This document shows, piece by piece, positions 28,628 through 36,692 of a DNA stretch of 64,000 nt. This stretch comes from Paraburkholderia sp. BL10I2N1 (GTDB taxonomy: Bacteria > Pseudomonadota > Gammaproteobacteria > Burkholderiales > Burkholderiaceae). The stretch spans positions 2,914,001 to 2,978,000 of the forward strand of contig NZ_SNWA01000002.1 in NCBI RefSeq assembly GCF_004361815.1, read 5' to 3'. Position 1 is the first letter of the stretch, and each line of letters starts with the position of its first letter. Both the position numbers and the translations under genes were made by a program. Below the pieces are notes generated by a model. The model did not search any database. It worked only from the letters and a program-made list of their open reading frames with translations, and was not told the DNA's origin.

Positions 28628-29754
28628 GCGGCCTGCTCCTCCTGAGCCTGATCGTCAATCGGGCGCGCGGCGTGCTGCGCGCGCAGGCGTCGCACGAGTT
28701 CGAGTTCCGACTGGAAGTCGACGTAGTGCGGCAGTTTCAGATGCTGGACGAAGCCGGAAGCCTCGACGTTGTCGCTGTGCGACAGCATGAATTCGATGTC
28801 CTGGGTCGGCTGGGACAGCGTTTCTCCGAGTTCTTCGGCGCGCAGCGCACGGTCCACCAGCGACATGGCCATCGCCTTGCGTTCCGAATGACCGAACGCG
28901 AGGCCGTAGCCTTGCGTGAAGGTCGGCGGCACGTCATGGTTGCCGGCGAACTGGTTGATCATCTGGCATTCGGTGATGTCGATATCGCCGATCTCCACCG
29001 CAAAGCCCAGTTCGTCGAGTTCCATTTCGACCGCGACCGAGCCGAAACGGATCTCGCCCGCGAACGGGTGCGTGTGCGCGTAGCCGCGCTGCGTGGCGTA
29101 GCCCATCGCGAGCAGAAAGCCTTCGTCGCCGCGCGCAAGGTTTTGCAGGCGCGTCGCCCGGCTGGCGGGGAACGATAGCGGCTCGCGCGAGAGATCGCCG
29201 GGTTCCGATGCGTTGGGCGAAGGCGTTTCCTGTTCGATCAGGCCTTCCTTGTTCAGCAGCGCGACGACGCGCGCCAGCGGTTCTTCCTGCGGTGCACTGA
29301 CGCTTGTCGGTGCCTGATGTTCCGGCGTCCCGTCGATGTCATGACCTTCGGCCAGCAGTGTGAAATCGAGCAGACGCTGCGTGTAATCGTAGGTTGCGCC
29401 TAGCACCTGGCCGCCAGGCACATCCTTGAAGGTCGCGGAAATGCGGCGTTCGACCTGCATCGCTTCAGTTTCGATCGCACACGTATAGCCGAAACGCGGC
29501 AACGTCGTGCGGTAGGCGCGCAGCAGAAAGATCGCTTCGACGAGGTCGCCCGCGGCCTGCTTGATCGCCAGCGCAGCGAGTTCTTCGTCATAGACCGAGC
29601 CTTCGGTCATCACGCGGGCCACCGCAAGACGCAACTGTTCGCTGATCTGGCCGACGCTCAGTTCGGCAAGCCGCGTATCGCCGCGGCGAGCCTTGTCGAG
29701 CATGCGCCACGATGCCTCGATCGCGCGTTCTCCACCTTTGACGGCAACGTACAT
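28624..29754 (-). CDS. phnI: carbon-phosphorus lyase complex subunit PhnI
   Basis: This is a 376-residue subunit that catalyses, with PhnGHL, the displacement of adenine from ATP by the phosphonate. The N-terminus MYVAVKGGERAIEASWRMLDK and the conserved QISEQLRLAVARVMTEGSVYDEELAALAIKQAAGDLVEAIFLLRAY region are typical. GYATQRGYAHTHPFAGEIRFG and FTQGYGLAFGHSERKAMAM follow. The start overlaps the phnH stop by one base and the end overlaps phnJ by four. Confidence 0.97.
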   Translation of the reverse strand: MYVAVKGGERAIEASWRMLDKARRGDTRLAELSVGQISEQLRLAVARVMTEGSVYDEELAALAIKQAAGDLVEAIFLLRAYRTTLPRFGYTCAIETEAMQVERRISATFKDVPGGQVLGATYDYTQRLLDFTLLAEGHDIDGTPEHQAPTSVSAPQEEPLARVVALLNKEGLIEQETPSPNASEPGDLSREPLSFPASRATRLQNLARGDEGFLLAMGYATQRGYAHTHPFAGEIRFGSVAVEMELDELGFAVEIGDIDITECQMINQFAGNHDVPPTFTQGYGLAFGHSERKAMAMSLVDRALRAEELGETLSQPTQDIEFMLSHSDNVEASGFVQHLKLPHYVDFQSELELVRRLRAQHAARPIDDQAQEEQAA

Positions 29755-30395
29755 CAGTTCACCTCCAGGTGCGTGGTGCGCGGCAGGCCGATCAAAGCGT
29801 CACCGCAGACGAGATAGCAATCGATGCCGCACGGAAAGAGCGGCGCGAGTTTCGCGCGCTCGGCCCAGAAGCGTTTCGGCAGGCCGAGCGGGGCGATGGT
29901 TGTGGTGCGCTCGATGCCTGGGCCGCGCAACGCGACGGGCGTGCCGCCCGTGAGCGCGTCGACGCGGATCAGCAAAGTCGCCGAATGCTCCGGCGCTTCG
30001 GCTTCACCGAGCGCGAAGCTCGCGAGCGGAGGCAACGTATCAGCATCGTGGATGTAAGCGAAGGCGGCTTCGTGCGCGTTGGCGACGAGCGGCGCCCCCG
30101 TGTGAAAGCGCAGCGATGAACCCAGCACCGCGTCAGGCTGGGCGAGCCAGACAGGGGTCGAGTAGTCGCACAGCGTGAGCAGCGAGGCGAAAGCCGCGAG
30201 ATCGACCTTCGAGCGCGTGCCCGTTGCACCAGATGTTGCTGTTCCGCCGGCTGCAGGCGGCGCGGCAACGACCACGCCCACGGTGCCCGGACGCGACAGC
30301 GCATCGAGCAGCGTGCGGAACACGGCCTGCGTGTCGTGGACCGGATCGGTAAAGCCCGGCGTCAATGCGGAGAGGGCAATCTGCGCGTCGTTCAT
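29754..30395 (-). CDS. phnH: phosphonate C-P lyase system protein PhnH
   Basis: This is a 213-residue structural subunit of the C-P lyase core. It opens MNDAQIALSALTPGFTDPVHDTQAVFRTLLDALSRPGTVG, the family's recognised start, and keeps LLTLCDYSTPVWL, FHTGAP and the C-terminal AKLAPLFPCGIDCYLVCGDALIGLPRTT. It lacks the PLP-binding Lys of its distant transferase relatives, as PhnH normally does. It overlaps both phnG and phnI by one base. Confidence 0.96.
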   Translation of the reverse strand: MNDAQIALSALTPGFTDPVHDTQAVFRTLLDALSRPGTVGVVVAAPPAAGGTATSGATGTRSKVDLAAFASLLTLCDYSTPVWLAQPDAVLGSSLRFHTGAPLVANAHEAAFAYIHDADTLPPLASFALGEAEAPEHSATLLIRVDALTGGTPVALRGPGIERTTTIAPLGLPKRFWAERAKLAPLFPCGIDCYLVCGDALIGLPRTTHLEVN

Positions 30396-30877
30396 CAGTC
30401 GCCCCGGACCATCGTGAAGAATTCGACGCGCGTCGCCGCTGCGTCGTGCTGGCGTGCCGTCCGTTGCGCCGCGATGCGCGCGGCGAGCGGCTCGATCAGT
30501 TGCGCGTGCAAGTCCGGGTGCTGCTCAGGCACTTGCAGTATCGCGTCGGCAAGCGCGGCTAGTTCGGCCCGGCGACGGTCGCGTCCAAGATGGCACGCCA
30601 CGCCGACGGGCGCATTGCCCCCCGACTCGCGCAGCCGCAGCGTGGCGCGCGTGACGGTCGCCTCACCGAGATTGAAGGCGTCCCCCGTGCCGCCGATCCG
30701 GCCGCGCACCATCGCAAGGCCGGTTTCCGGCGGACGCAGCCAGTCGAACGCGGGCGCTTCAATACCGTCCAGCGCGCGGTTGAATGCGGCTTCGAGTTCG
30801 GCGCGCGGGGTGCGTGCGAGCACCGCCATCCACGCGCGCCGCATGGCAGGGGAAGGCGAGGCGGGAGATACGCTCAT
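30395..30877 (-). CDS. phnG: phosphonate C-P lyase system protein PhnG
   Basis: This is a 160-residue first gene of the C-P lyase operon. The N-terminus reads MSVSPASPSPAMRRAWMAVLART, followed by RPPETGLAMVRGRIGGTGDAFNLGEATVTRATLRL, the family core. It is a structural subunit that forms a heteromer with PhnH, I and J. The promoter should lie at 30878-31053, which also serves phnF in the other direction. The palindrome at 30924-30945 sits 47 bases before this start. Confidence 0.95.
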   Translation of the reverse strand: MSVSPASPSPAMRRAWMAVLARTPRAELEAAFNRALDGIEAPAFDWLRPPETGLAMVRGRIGGTGDAFNLGEATVTRATLRLRESGGNAPVGVACHLGRDRRRAELAALADAILQVPEQHPDLHAQLIEPLAARIAAQRTARQHDAAATRVEFFTMVRGD

Positions 30878-30923
30878 GGAAGTTCCTGTGAGTCCGGTGT
30901 CTGGTCATTTGAACATCTATTTG

Positions 30924-30945
30924 TCTAAACGTCTAGACGTTTAGA
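30924..30945. promoter_or_regulatory. perfect 22-bp palindrome, candidate PhnF operator
   Basis: The palindrome has the core CTAAACGTCTAGACGTTTAG plus one matching flanking base on each side. It lies between the divergent phnG and phnF starts, 47 bases from phnG. GntR/HutC-type repressors such as PhnF bind short palindromes of this sort. Binding is inferred from position and symmetry, not tested. Confidence 0.72.
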
Positions 30946-31008
30946 GGTGGAATCACGCTAAGGGCCAAACCGGACGAGCGTTTCATATTTTCATCACGGC
31001 TTGCGCAC

Positions 31009-31014
31009 TACAAT
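31009..31014 (+). promoter_or_regulatory. candidate -10 element for phnF
   Basis: TACAAT matches five of six bases of TATAAT and lies 40 bases before the phnF start. A convincing -35 was not found, so this is a weak call. Confidence 0.3.
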
Positions 31015-31053
31015 GCACAGAACGCTATTGAAACTGAAGGGAATGACAGTACC

Positions 31054-31812
31054 ATGACATCGAACGACAACGCGGCGCCGGGTACCCAGCTCGAACGCGG
31101 CGCGGGCGTCGCCGTGTGGCGGCAGATCGAACAGACCCTGGCCGCGGAAATTGTAGCGAGTGGATTTGGCGAAGACGGCCGTCTGCCGAGCGAAGGGGAA
31201 CTGGCAAAACGCTTCGATGTGAACCGCCACACCGTGCGGCGAGCGATGCTCGGGCTTGCGGCGCGCGGGCTCGTGAGCGTCGAGCAGGGACGCGGCACGT
31301 TCGTGCAGCCCGGCGCGATCGACTATACGATCGGCCGTCGCACGCGCTTTACCGAGAACCTGCGTCAGCAACATCACGCGGCGGCGGGCACCATGTTGTC
31401 GGCGGCGCGCGTGAAGGCCGAGCCGAACGTTGCGAAGGCGCTAGGTCTGCGCGCGGGCGCGCTGGTGTACCGGATCGAATCGCTGCACGAGGCGGACGGT
31501 GTTCCGCTCACGTTTGCGCGCAACTGGTATCCGGCCGCGCGTTTTGGCGAACTGCCCGGCGTGCTTGAACGCACCGGCGGCATTACCAAAGCGATGGCGG
31601 AATTCGGTGTCACCGACTATCTGCGCAAGTGGAGCCGGATTGGCAGCGTGTTGCCCGATGCGGAAGTCGCCCGGCGCCTGAACATCAACCGGCAGCAGCC
31701 GGTGCTGTGGGTCGAGAACGTGGATGTCGATCTCGAAGGCACGCCAATCAAGTATGGCGTCACGCATTTTGCAGCGGACCGCGTGCAACTGATGGTGGAA
31801 CACGACACATGA
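31054..31812 (+). CDS. phnF: phosphonate metabolism transcriptional regulator PhnF (GntR/HutC)
   Basis: This is a 252-residue GntR-family regulator. The N-terminal winged helix contains WRQIEQTLAAEIVASGFGEDGRLPSEGELAKRFDVNRHTVRRAMLGLAARGLVSVEQGRGTFV (shown here by its ends only in the list: WRQIEQ to GTFV). The C-terminal UTRA domain carries YRIESLHEADGVPLTFARNWYPA and ITKAMAEFGVTDYLRKWSR. It lies divergent from phnG and is expected to repress the operon. Its stop is shared with the ATG of the DUF1045 gene (ATGA). Confidence 0.95.
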   Translation: MTSNDNAAPGTQLERGAGVAVWRQIEQTLAAEIVASGFGEDGRLPSEGELAKRFDVNRHTVRRAMLGLAARGLVSVEQGRGTFVQPGAIDYTIGRRTRFTENLRQQHHAAAGTMLSAARVKAEPNVAKALGLRAGALVYRIESLHEADGVPLTFARNWYPAARFGELPGVLERTGGITKAMAEFGVTDYLRKWSRIGSVLPDAEVARRLNINRQQPVLWVENVDVDLEGTPIKYGVTHFAADRVQLMVEHDT

Positions 31813-32562
31813 GCACTGCTTCGCTGAAAAAACGCGTGGACCGTCGAATGGCCCGCAGAGGCACGCTTTGCCGTCTATTACGCGCCCTCGCGCGAGTCGT
31901 TGTGGTGGCACGCGGGGTGCCGCTGGCTCGGCCGCGATCCGGAAAACGGAACCCTGTTGACGCCGCCTCAGCCGGCAACGCTGTCGCGCCCTGTTCCGGA
32001 CCTCACGCGCGCGCCGCAACGCTACGGCTGGCATGGCACGCTGGTTGCGCCGTTCCGTCTTGCCGACGGCGTGAGCCCGCGCGATGTACTCGACGCAGCA
32101 CGGGCGTGGGCGCAGTCGCAACGGAGCTTCCGATTGCAGGTTGAAGCCGCGCCTCTAGGCGATTTCGTCGCGCTGCGGCCCGCGGATACCGAGGGCGAAG
32201 GGAAGATGCGCGCGCTGGCGTCCGACGCGCTGACGAGGCTCGCCGCACTGCGCACAGCGCCCGAGCCCGCCGATCTCGCGCGCCGTCTCGATGCGCCGTT
32301 GACGGAACGTCAGCGCGCCTTGCTCGTCGAATGGGGATACCCCTATGTGTTCGACGAATACCGTTTCCATATGACACTCTCCAGCTCGCTCGATTCGGCG
32401 GACGACCGTGACGCGTTGGCCACGTACTGGTGCGAAGAGGCAGCGCGGCTTGGCCCGCTGTCGATCGACGGCGCGGCGCTGTTCGTCGAACGCACGCCTG
32501 GCGCTCCGTTTGTGTTGTGGCACCGCCTGCCATTCCAGGCCGGTCTGACGGAGGCGCGATGA
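31809..32562 (+). pseudogene. DUF1045 phosphonate-associated 2H phosphodiesterase-like gene with a frameshift
   Basis: The ATG at 31809 overlaps the phnF stop. The frame then meets six A residues (31827-31832). If one A is removed, it continues as SLKNAWTVEWPAEARFAVYY and joins the long open frame ending at 32562. The joined protein (about 250 residues) has two HxT motifs of the 2H superfamily, YGWHGTLVAPF and YRFHMTLSS, and matches the DUF1045/TIGR03223 family. As written, the gene needs a +1 shift, or it is broken, or one base is wrong. A TTG at 31900 would lose the conserved RFAVYYAP strand. It overlaps phnN by four bases. Confidence 0.85.
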
Positions 32563-33113
32563 GCGGCCAACTGATCTATGTCATGGGGCCGTCCGGAGCG
32601 GGCAAGGATTCGCTGCTCGGCTTCGCGCGCGAAAAGGTGCCGGGCGAACCGGTGGTGTTCGCGCATCGCTATATCACGCGTCCCACCGGCAATGGCGAGA
32701 ACCACATTGCGTTGACGCCCGAAGAATTCGAAGCGCGGTCTTCTTATGGCCTCTTTGCGCTCGAATGGTCGAGTCATGCACTGCGCTACGGCATCGGCAT
32801 TGAACTCGATGCGTGGCTCGCGCGCGGTTGTACCGTCGTAGTCAATGGGTCGCGGGCGCATCTGCATCAAGCGTTGACACGCTATCCGCAGGCGCTGGTC
32901 GTTCACGTTGAAGCGGCGCCGCATATTCTCGAAGCGCGGCTCGGCGCCCGTGCGCGCGAAACGGCAGAGCAGGTGACGGAGCGTCTTGCCCGGCGCGCGG
33001 CGTTTACGGTGCCCGAAGGGGTATCGCTTACCGTGATCGACAACTCCGGCGCACTCGAAGACGCGGGTCATGCCTTTGTCGAGGTCGTGCGGCGCGCGGC
33101 GTCGCGCCGGTAA
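32559..33113 (+). CDS. phnN: ribose 1,5-bisphosphokinase PhnN
   Basis: This is a 184-residue guanylate-kinase-fold enzyme that phosphorylates ribose 1,5-bisphosphate to PRPP, the salvage step after C-P lyase. It has the P-loop GPSGAGKDSLLG, the RYITRPTGNGENHIALTPEEF segment, and the FALEWSSHALRYGIGIELDAWL motif of PhnN. The ATG at 32559 overlaps the preceding stop, and the frame's earlier codons lie inside the DUF1045 gene. It is the third gene of the phnF transcript. Confidence 0.94.
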   Translation: MSGQLIYVMGPSGAGKDSLLGFAREKVPGEPVVFAHRYITRPTGNGENHIALTPEEFEARSSYGLFALEWSSHALRYGIGIELDAWLARGCTVVVNGSRAHLHQALTRYPQALVVHVEAAPHILEARLGARARETAEQVTERLARRAAFTVPEGVSLTVIDNSGALEDAGHAFVEVVRRAASRR

Positions 33114-33145
33114 GCCAGGGCCAGCGCAAGCCCCCCTATTAGCGC

Positions 33146-34630
33146 CTATAGCAGGGCTTCGTGCAGGAAACCCATCGATGACGCTTTCAGCGTCGCGGCC
33201 GCGCGGGTCGAGCATTCGAGCTTGCGGAACACGCTTTCGACGTGTGTGCGCACCGTACTCGGGCTGAGTCCCAGTTCACGTGCCGCCTCCTTGTTGCTGG
33301 CGCCGCGGCTGATTGAGCGCAGCACGTCGATCTCCCGCGCCGACAGGCGAATTGCCTGAGGGCGATAGCGCGGCGCCGTCTGCGGCGCGGGCCCCGAGGC
33401 GAGGAGTGCTTCGACGACGTCACGGTCGAAGCGTCCCTCGTCAGCCTCCTTGCGCAATTCCTGCGCGGCGTCCCCGGCCGTCAATGCATCGCGCCATGGA
33501 CGCGGCGAGCGCAGCGCCACCCATGCAATCGAAGCCGCCAGGACGCGCGCCTCCCGTGTGAGCGCGTGGCCCGCTGTACCGCGAAAATAGCCCGAGCCGT
33601 CGAGCCGCTCATAAGCGTACGAGGCGAGTTCGGCTGCCTGTTCGAGCGCACCGGTCTGCCTGCCCGCACGCGAAGTCCAGTAGGGCACGAGGCGCACCTT
33701 CTCCCATGCCGATGCGGAAAGACTGTTCGGGGAATTCCAGATGGCATTCGGCACGGCTGCGCGTCCGATCCCATGTATCAGCCCGGCGCGGTAGACGCGG
33801 TCCTGCGTCTGCGGGTCGGCCGTGAGGCGCGCACAGCACGCGGCGGCCGTGGTGGCCACCGTGCGCGAATAGCCTGTCATCCACGGCAGCTTCAGGTCGA
33901 TCACATCGGCGATCAATTCGGGCGACGTGGCCTCGCGCATGTGTGGCGTGAGTAGCGCATCGTCGATTCCGGCGGCCTGCTCATCGTCGAGGGTACGCAG
34001 CCACTGCGCCGCGTGCGTCGCGGCGAACGCGGTCAGTTGCGCCGGATAGCGTGCATCGGCGCGGCTCGCGATCAACGTCAGCGCGCGCTCGAGTCCATAT
34101 ACGCGGCTGAAAATCTCCAGATCGCCTGCGATCGACACGACGAACACCGCGGGTGGCACGAGGCCGCCGGTCAGGCGGTCCGGCATGCCGTTGCCATCCC
34201 AGGCTTCGAAAATGTGCCGCAAGGCGGCCTCGGTGTCACCTGACAGGCCCAGCATCCGCGCGACTTCGCCGGATACCTCGCAATGGATCTGCGCGAGTGG
34301 TGTGAGCGCGACGGCCGGGCCGCCGTGTGCGTCCAGCGGCTCGGCCCAGTCGGGGCGCGTCGCGAGCATCGCCTCGCGGCCCGCGATATCGTCGCCGAGC
34401 GCGTCGGCGAATCCCGAGGCGTTCGCCGTGCAGCCGGACCATCGCAGCAGGGACGCTTCGCGCACCGTATCGCAGGTCGATACGTCGAAGCCGGCGGCGC
34501 GCGCGAGTTGCCCGGCGAGCCACGCGGTGCGCAGCGAGTGGTCGGTCGGCTGCCCCATGCTGAGGTCGCCGATGAAGGCGAGCGCCTTGACGGCATCGAA
34601 CGCGCGGATCGCGGAACCGTCTGCCTGCAT
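33146..34630 (-). CDS. LuxR-type regulator with two degenerate HD-GYP-like modules
   Basis: This is a 494-residue protein. Residues about 20-220 and 220-400 look like two HD-GYP-like modules. The first has FEAWDGNGMPDRLTGGLVPPA, where HD-GYP proteins carry HHExxDGxGYP. The second has LIHGIGRAAVPNAIW in place of HDIGK and YERLDGSGYFRGTAGHAL in place of HHExxDGSGYP. The metal His-Asp pair is therefore not preserved. The C-terminus is a LuxR HTH (LSAREIDVLRSISRGASNKEAARELGLSPSTVRTHV region). It may sense a ligand rather than hydrolyse one. It converges on phnN. Confidence 0.85.
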   Translation of the reverse strand: MQADGSAIRAFDAVKALAFIGDLSMGQPTDHSLRTAWLAGQLARAAGFDVSTCDTVREASLLRWSGCTANASGFADALGDDIAGREAMLATRPDWAEPLDAHGGPAVALTPLAQIHCEVSGEVARMLGLSGDTEAALRHIFEAWDGNGMPDRLTGGLVPPAVFVVSIAGDLEIFSRVYGLERALTLIASRADARYPAQLTAFAATHAAQWLRTLDDEQAAGIDDALLTPHMREATSPELIADVIDLKLPWMTGYSRTVATTAAACCARLTADPQTQDRVYRAGLIHGIGRAAVPNAIWNSPNSLSASAWEKVRLVPYWTSRAGRQTGALEQAAELASYAYERLDGSGYFRGTAGHALTREARVLAASIAWVALRSPRPWRDALTAGDAAQELRKEADEGRFDRDVVEALLASGPAPQTAPRYRPQAIRLSAREIDVLRSISRGASNKEAARELGLSPSTVRTHVESVFRKLECSTRAAATLKASSMGFLHEALL

Positions 34631-34779
34631 GATTTTCGCTGTCTCCCGAGATCGGCCAGGTGCCGGTGCCTACTATACGCGACAAGGGTCTCACGACGGG
34701 TCAGTTATTTGACCGATACCGCAGGCTCAACCTGCGTGTGATGCTTCGCTCACCCTGAACCGCGGCGAGGAAGCCCATC

Positions 34780-35568
34780 ATGAATACCCTGTTGAAAAAG
34801 TGTCTGGCGTCGGCGTTGCTGCTCGGCAGCCTGTTTGCCCTGCAAGCGGCGCATGCAGCCCATGCGGCTTCGCCGCAGGACCTGAAAGGCAAGAACGTCG
34901 TCCTCGTGCACGGCGCATTCGCGGACGGCTCCATCTGGGACAAGGTCATTCCGCTGCTGGAAGCGCGTGGCCTGCACGTGGTGGCGGTACAGAATCCGCT
35001 CAGTTCGCTGGCTGACGACGCCGCCGCGACAAAGCGTGTGATCGATCAGCAGAACGGACCCGTGGTGCTGGTCGGTCATTCGTGGGGCGGCGTGGTGATC
35101 AGCCAGGCCGGCAATGACGACAAGGTCAAGGCGCTCGTCTATGTGGCTGCGTTTGCGCCGGACAGCGGCCAGTCGATCAACGACATGATCAAGGACAAGC
35201 CGGCGCCGGCATGGGCGAGCGAACTGCGCAAGGACTCGGCGGGCTTCCTGACGCTGCCGACCGATGCGGTGATTCACCAGTTCGCACAGGATCTGCCGAC
35301 TGCGCAGGCCCGCATCGTCGCCGCGACGCAAGGCCCGTGGTTCGCCGGCTGCACCGACGACAAGGTCACGACCGCTGCATGGCACTCGAAGCGTTCATGG
35401 TTCGTCGTCGCAGGTCGCGACCACATGATCGATCCGCGCCTTCAGGACGCGATGGCAAGCCAGATCGGCGCGACGGTGACGCACGTGGAGGCGAGCCATG
35501 TCGCGATGGTGAGCCAGCCGAAAGCGGTGGCGGAGGCGATCATCGCGGCGGCGAGCAAGGCTGAGTGA
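34780..35568 (+). CDS. exported alpha/beta hydrolase
   Basis: This is a 262-residue alpha/beta hydrolase with a Sec signal (cleavage after about AHAAHA). It keeps the oxyanion-hole region VLVHGAFADGS, the nucleophile elbow VGHSWGGVV with its Ser, an acid in FVVAGRDHMIDP, and the catalytic His in HVEASHVAMVSQP. Length and pattern match the EstC-like Burkholderia esterases. The substrate is unknown. A long hairpin (35617-35646) follows. Confidence 0.9.
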   Translation: MNTLLKKCLASALLLGSLFALQAAHAAHAASPQDLKGKNVVLVHGAFADGSIWDKVIPLLEARGLHVVAVQNPLSSLADDAAATKRVIDQQNGPVVLVGHSWGGVVISQAGNDDKVKALVYVAAFAPDSGQSINDMIKDKPAPAWASELRKDSAGFLTLPTDAVIHQFAQDLPTAQARIVAATQGPWFAGCTDDKVTTAAWHSKRSWFVVAGRDHMIDPRLQDAMASQIGATVTHVEASHVAMVSQPKAVAEAIIAAASKAE

Positions 35569-35616
35569 TGGTTTGAGCGACGGTTTCCATGACCGCGTGA
35601 GTGATGGTGGGGCGAG

Positions 35617-35646
35617 CCAGGCCCGGCGCGTGCGCGCCGGGCCTGG
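35617..35646. terminator. hairpin between convergent genes
   Basis: CCAGGCCCGGCGCG pairs perfectly with its complement across TG, 14 bp long. It lies between the hydrolase (+) and the LysR gene (-), touching the LysR stop. There is no T-run, so it may terminate through Rho or stabilise transcripts. Confidence 0.65.
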
Positions 35647-36561
35647 TCAATCCGGCTCGGCCAGCGCCATCCGTTCCCGCGTCGCGTCCTGCAGACACGT
35701 CACGAATTGAGTGACGGCAGGTGTCGGCAGCAGATCGCGGCGCGAGATGATGCTGAGGTCGTAATCGGGCAGCGCTTCTTCGATCTGCGCGACGCGAATG
35801 CCCAGTGGTGCGACCCTCGCGGCCAGCGGCCGCGTAAAGCAGCTGATGATGTCGGTCTGCGACACGAGCCCGAGCGTCACCGCAAACGACGACGGCGCGC
35901 GCAGCAACCGCTTCGGCACGGGCAGGCCATGCGCGTCGAACATGGCCCGCATCACGCTGTGCGGAAAGTGATCGGCGCCGACCGTCACGATCCACTCCGC
36001 GTCGAGCAGTTCGTGAAGACGCCGCGCGTGGGCGAGCGGATGCCCCTCGCGCATCGCCACGACGAACTGTGTCGAGTAGAGCGGCACTTGCGTGAGATCG
36101 CTGTCGAGCGTCTGCACGTGATGGATCGCTGCAATATCCAGCGCGCCGTTGCGCAATCGGGCGACAGCATCGGGCACGGTCACTTCTTCCAGATGCAGGT
36201 TGACCTTCGGCATCGTCTGCCGGAAGCGGGACACCGCCTGAGGCAGCGCCGTCAGCGCAATCGACGGCATCGTGCCGACGCTCACCCGGCCAGCCAACTC
36301 GCCCTTGACCTGTTCGACGGCTTCAACCGTGCGCCGCATGTCGCCGAGCAACTGCTCGGCGCGCGGCAATAGCGCAAGCCCGCACGCGGTGAGTTCGATG
36401 CCGCGCACGCTGCGCACCATCAATTCCGCATTCAATGCGTTCTCCAGTTCCCGTATCGTGTGGGTGACGGCCGGCTGCGTAACGCCCAGTTCGCGTGCGG
36501 CGGCCCGCAGGCTCCGGTGCTTCGCGGCGGCGACGAACGCCTGCAACTGCTGCAGCTTCAT
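35647..36561 (-). CDS. LysR family transcriptional regulator
   Basis: This is a 304-residue LTTR. The winged helix reads MKLQQLQAFVAAAKHRSLRAAARELGVTQPAVTHTIRELENAL, ends about residue 60, and is followed by a two-lobe effector domain (VSVGTMPSIALTALPQAVSRF onward). It is divergent from the M20 amidohydrolase at 36693, with 131 bases between the two starts, and very probably regulates it. The inducer is unknown. Confidence 0.94.
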   Translation of the reverse strand: MKLQQLQAFVAAAKHRSLRAAARELGVTQPAVTHTIRELENALNAELMVRSVRGIELTACGLALLPRAEQLLGDMRRTVEAVEQVKGELAGRVSVGTMPSIALTALPQAVSRFRQTMPKVNLHLEEVTVPDAVARLRNGALDIAAIHHVQTLDSDLTQVPLYSTQFVVAMREGHPLAHARRLHELLDAEWIVTVGADHFPHSVMRAMFDAHGLPVPKRLLRAPSSFAVTLGLVSQTDIISCFTRPLAARVAPLGIRVAQIEEALPDYDLSIISRRDLLPTPAVTQFVTCLQDATRERMALAEPD

Positions 36562-36692
36562 TAGGGGTAATCCCGGTGATAAAGCCTGTTAATCGGGGTG
36601 AAAAAAATCGCATCTTATTCGAAATTAGTGGCGTCGATATAGTGCTGACCATTCGCCGCGACCCTAGCGGCGGGAAACACCTGGAGTCCCTG

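Noticed and set aside
28624..30877. Short overlaps of 1-4 bases between phn genes as possible frame errors
   Set aside because: ATGA and TGATG overlaps are normal coupling signals and all five proteins are complete.
31900..32562. TTG start for the DUF1045 protein
   Set aside because: It removes the conserved N-terminal strand, which is present in frame just upstream; the frameshift explanation fits better.
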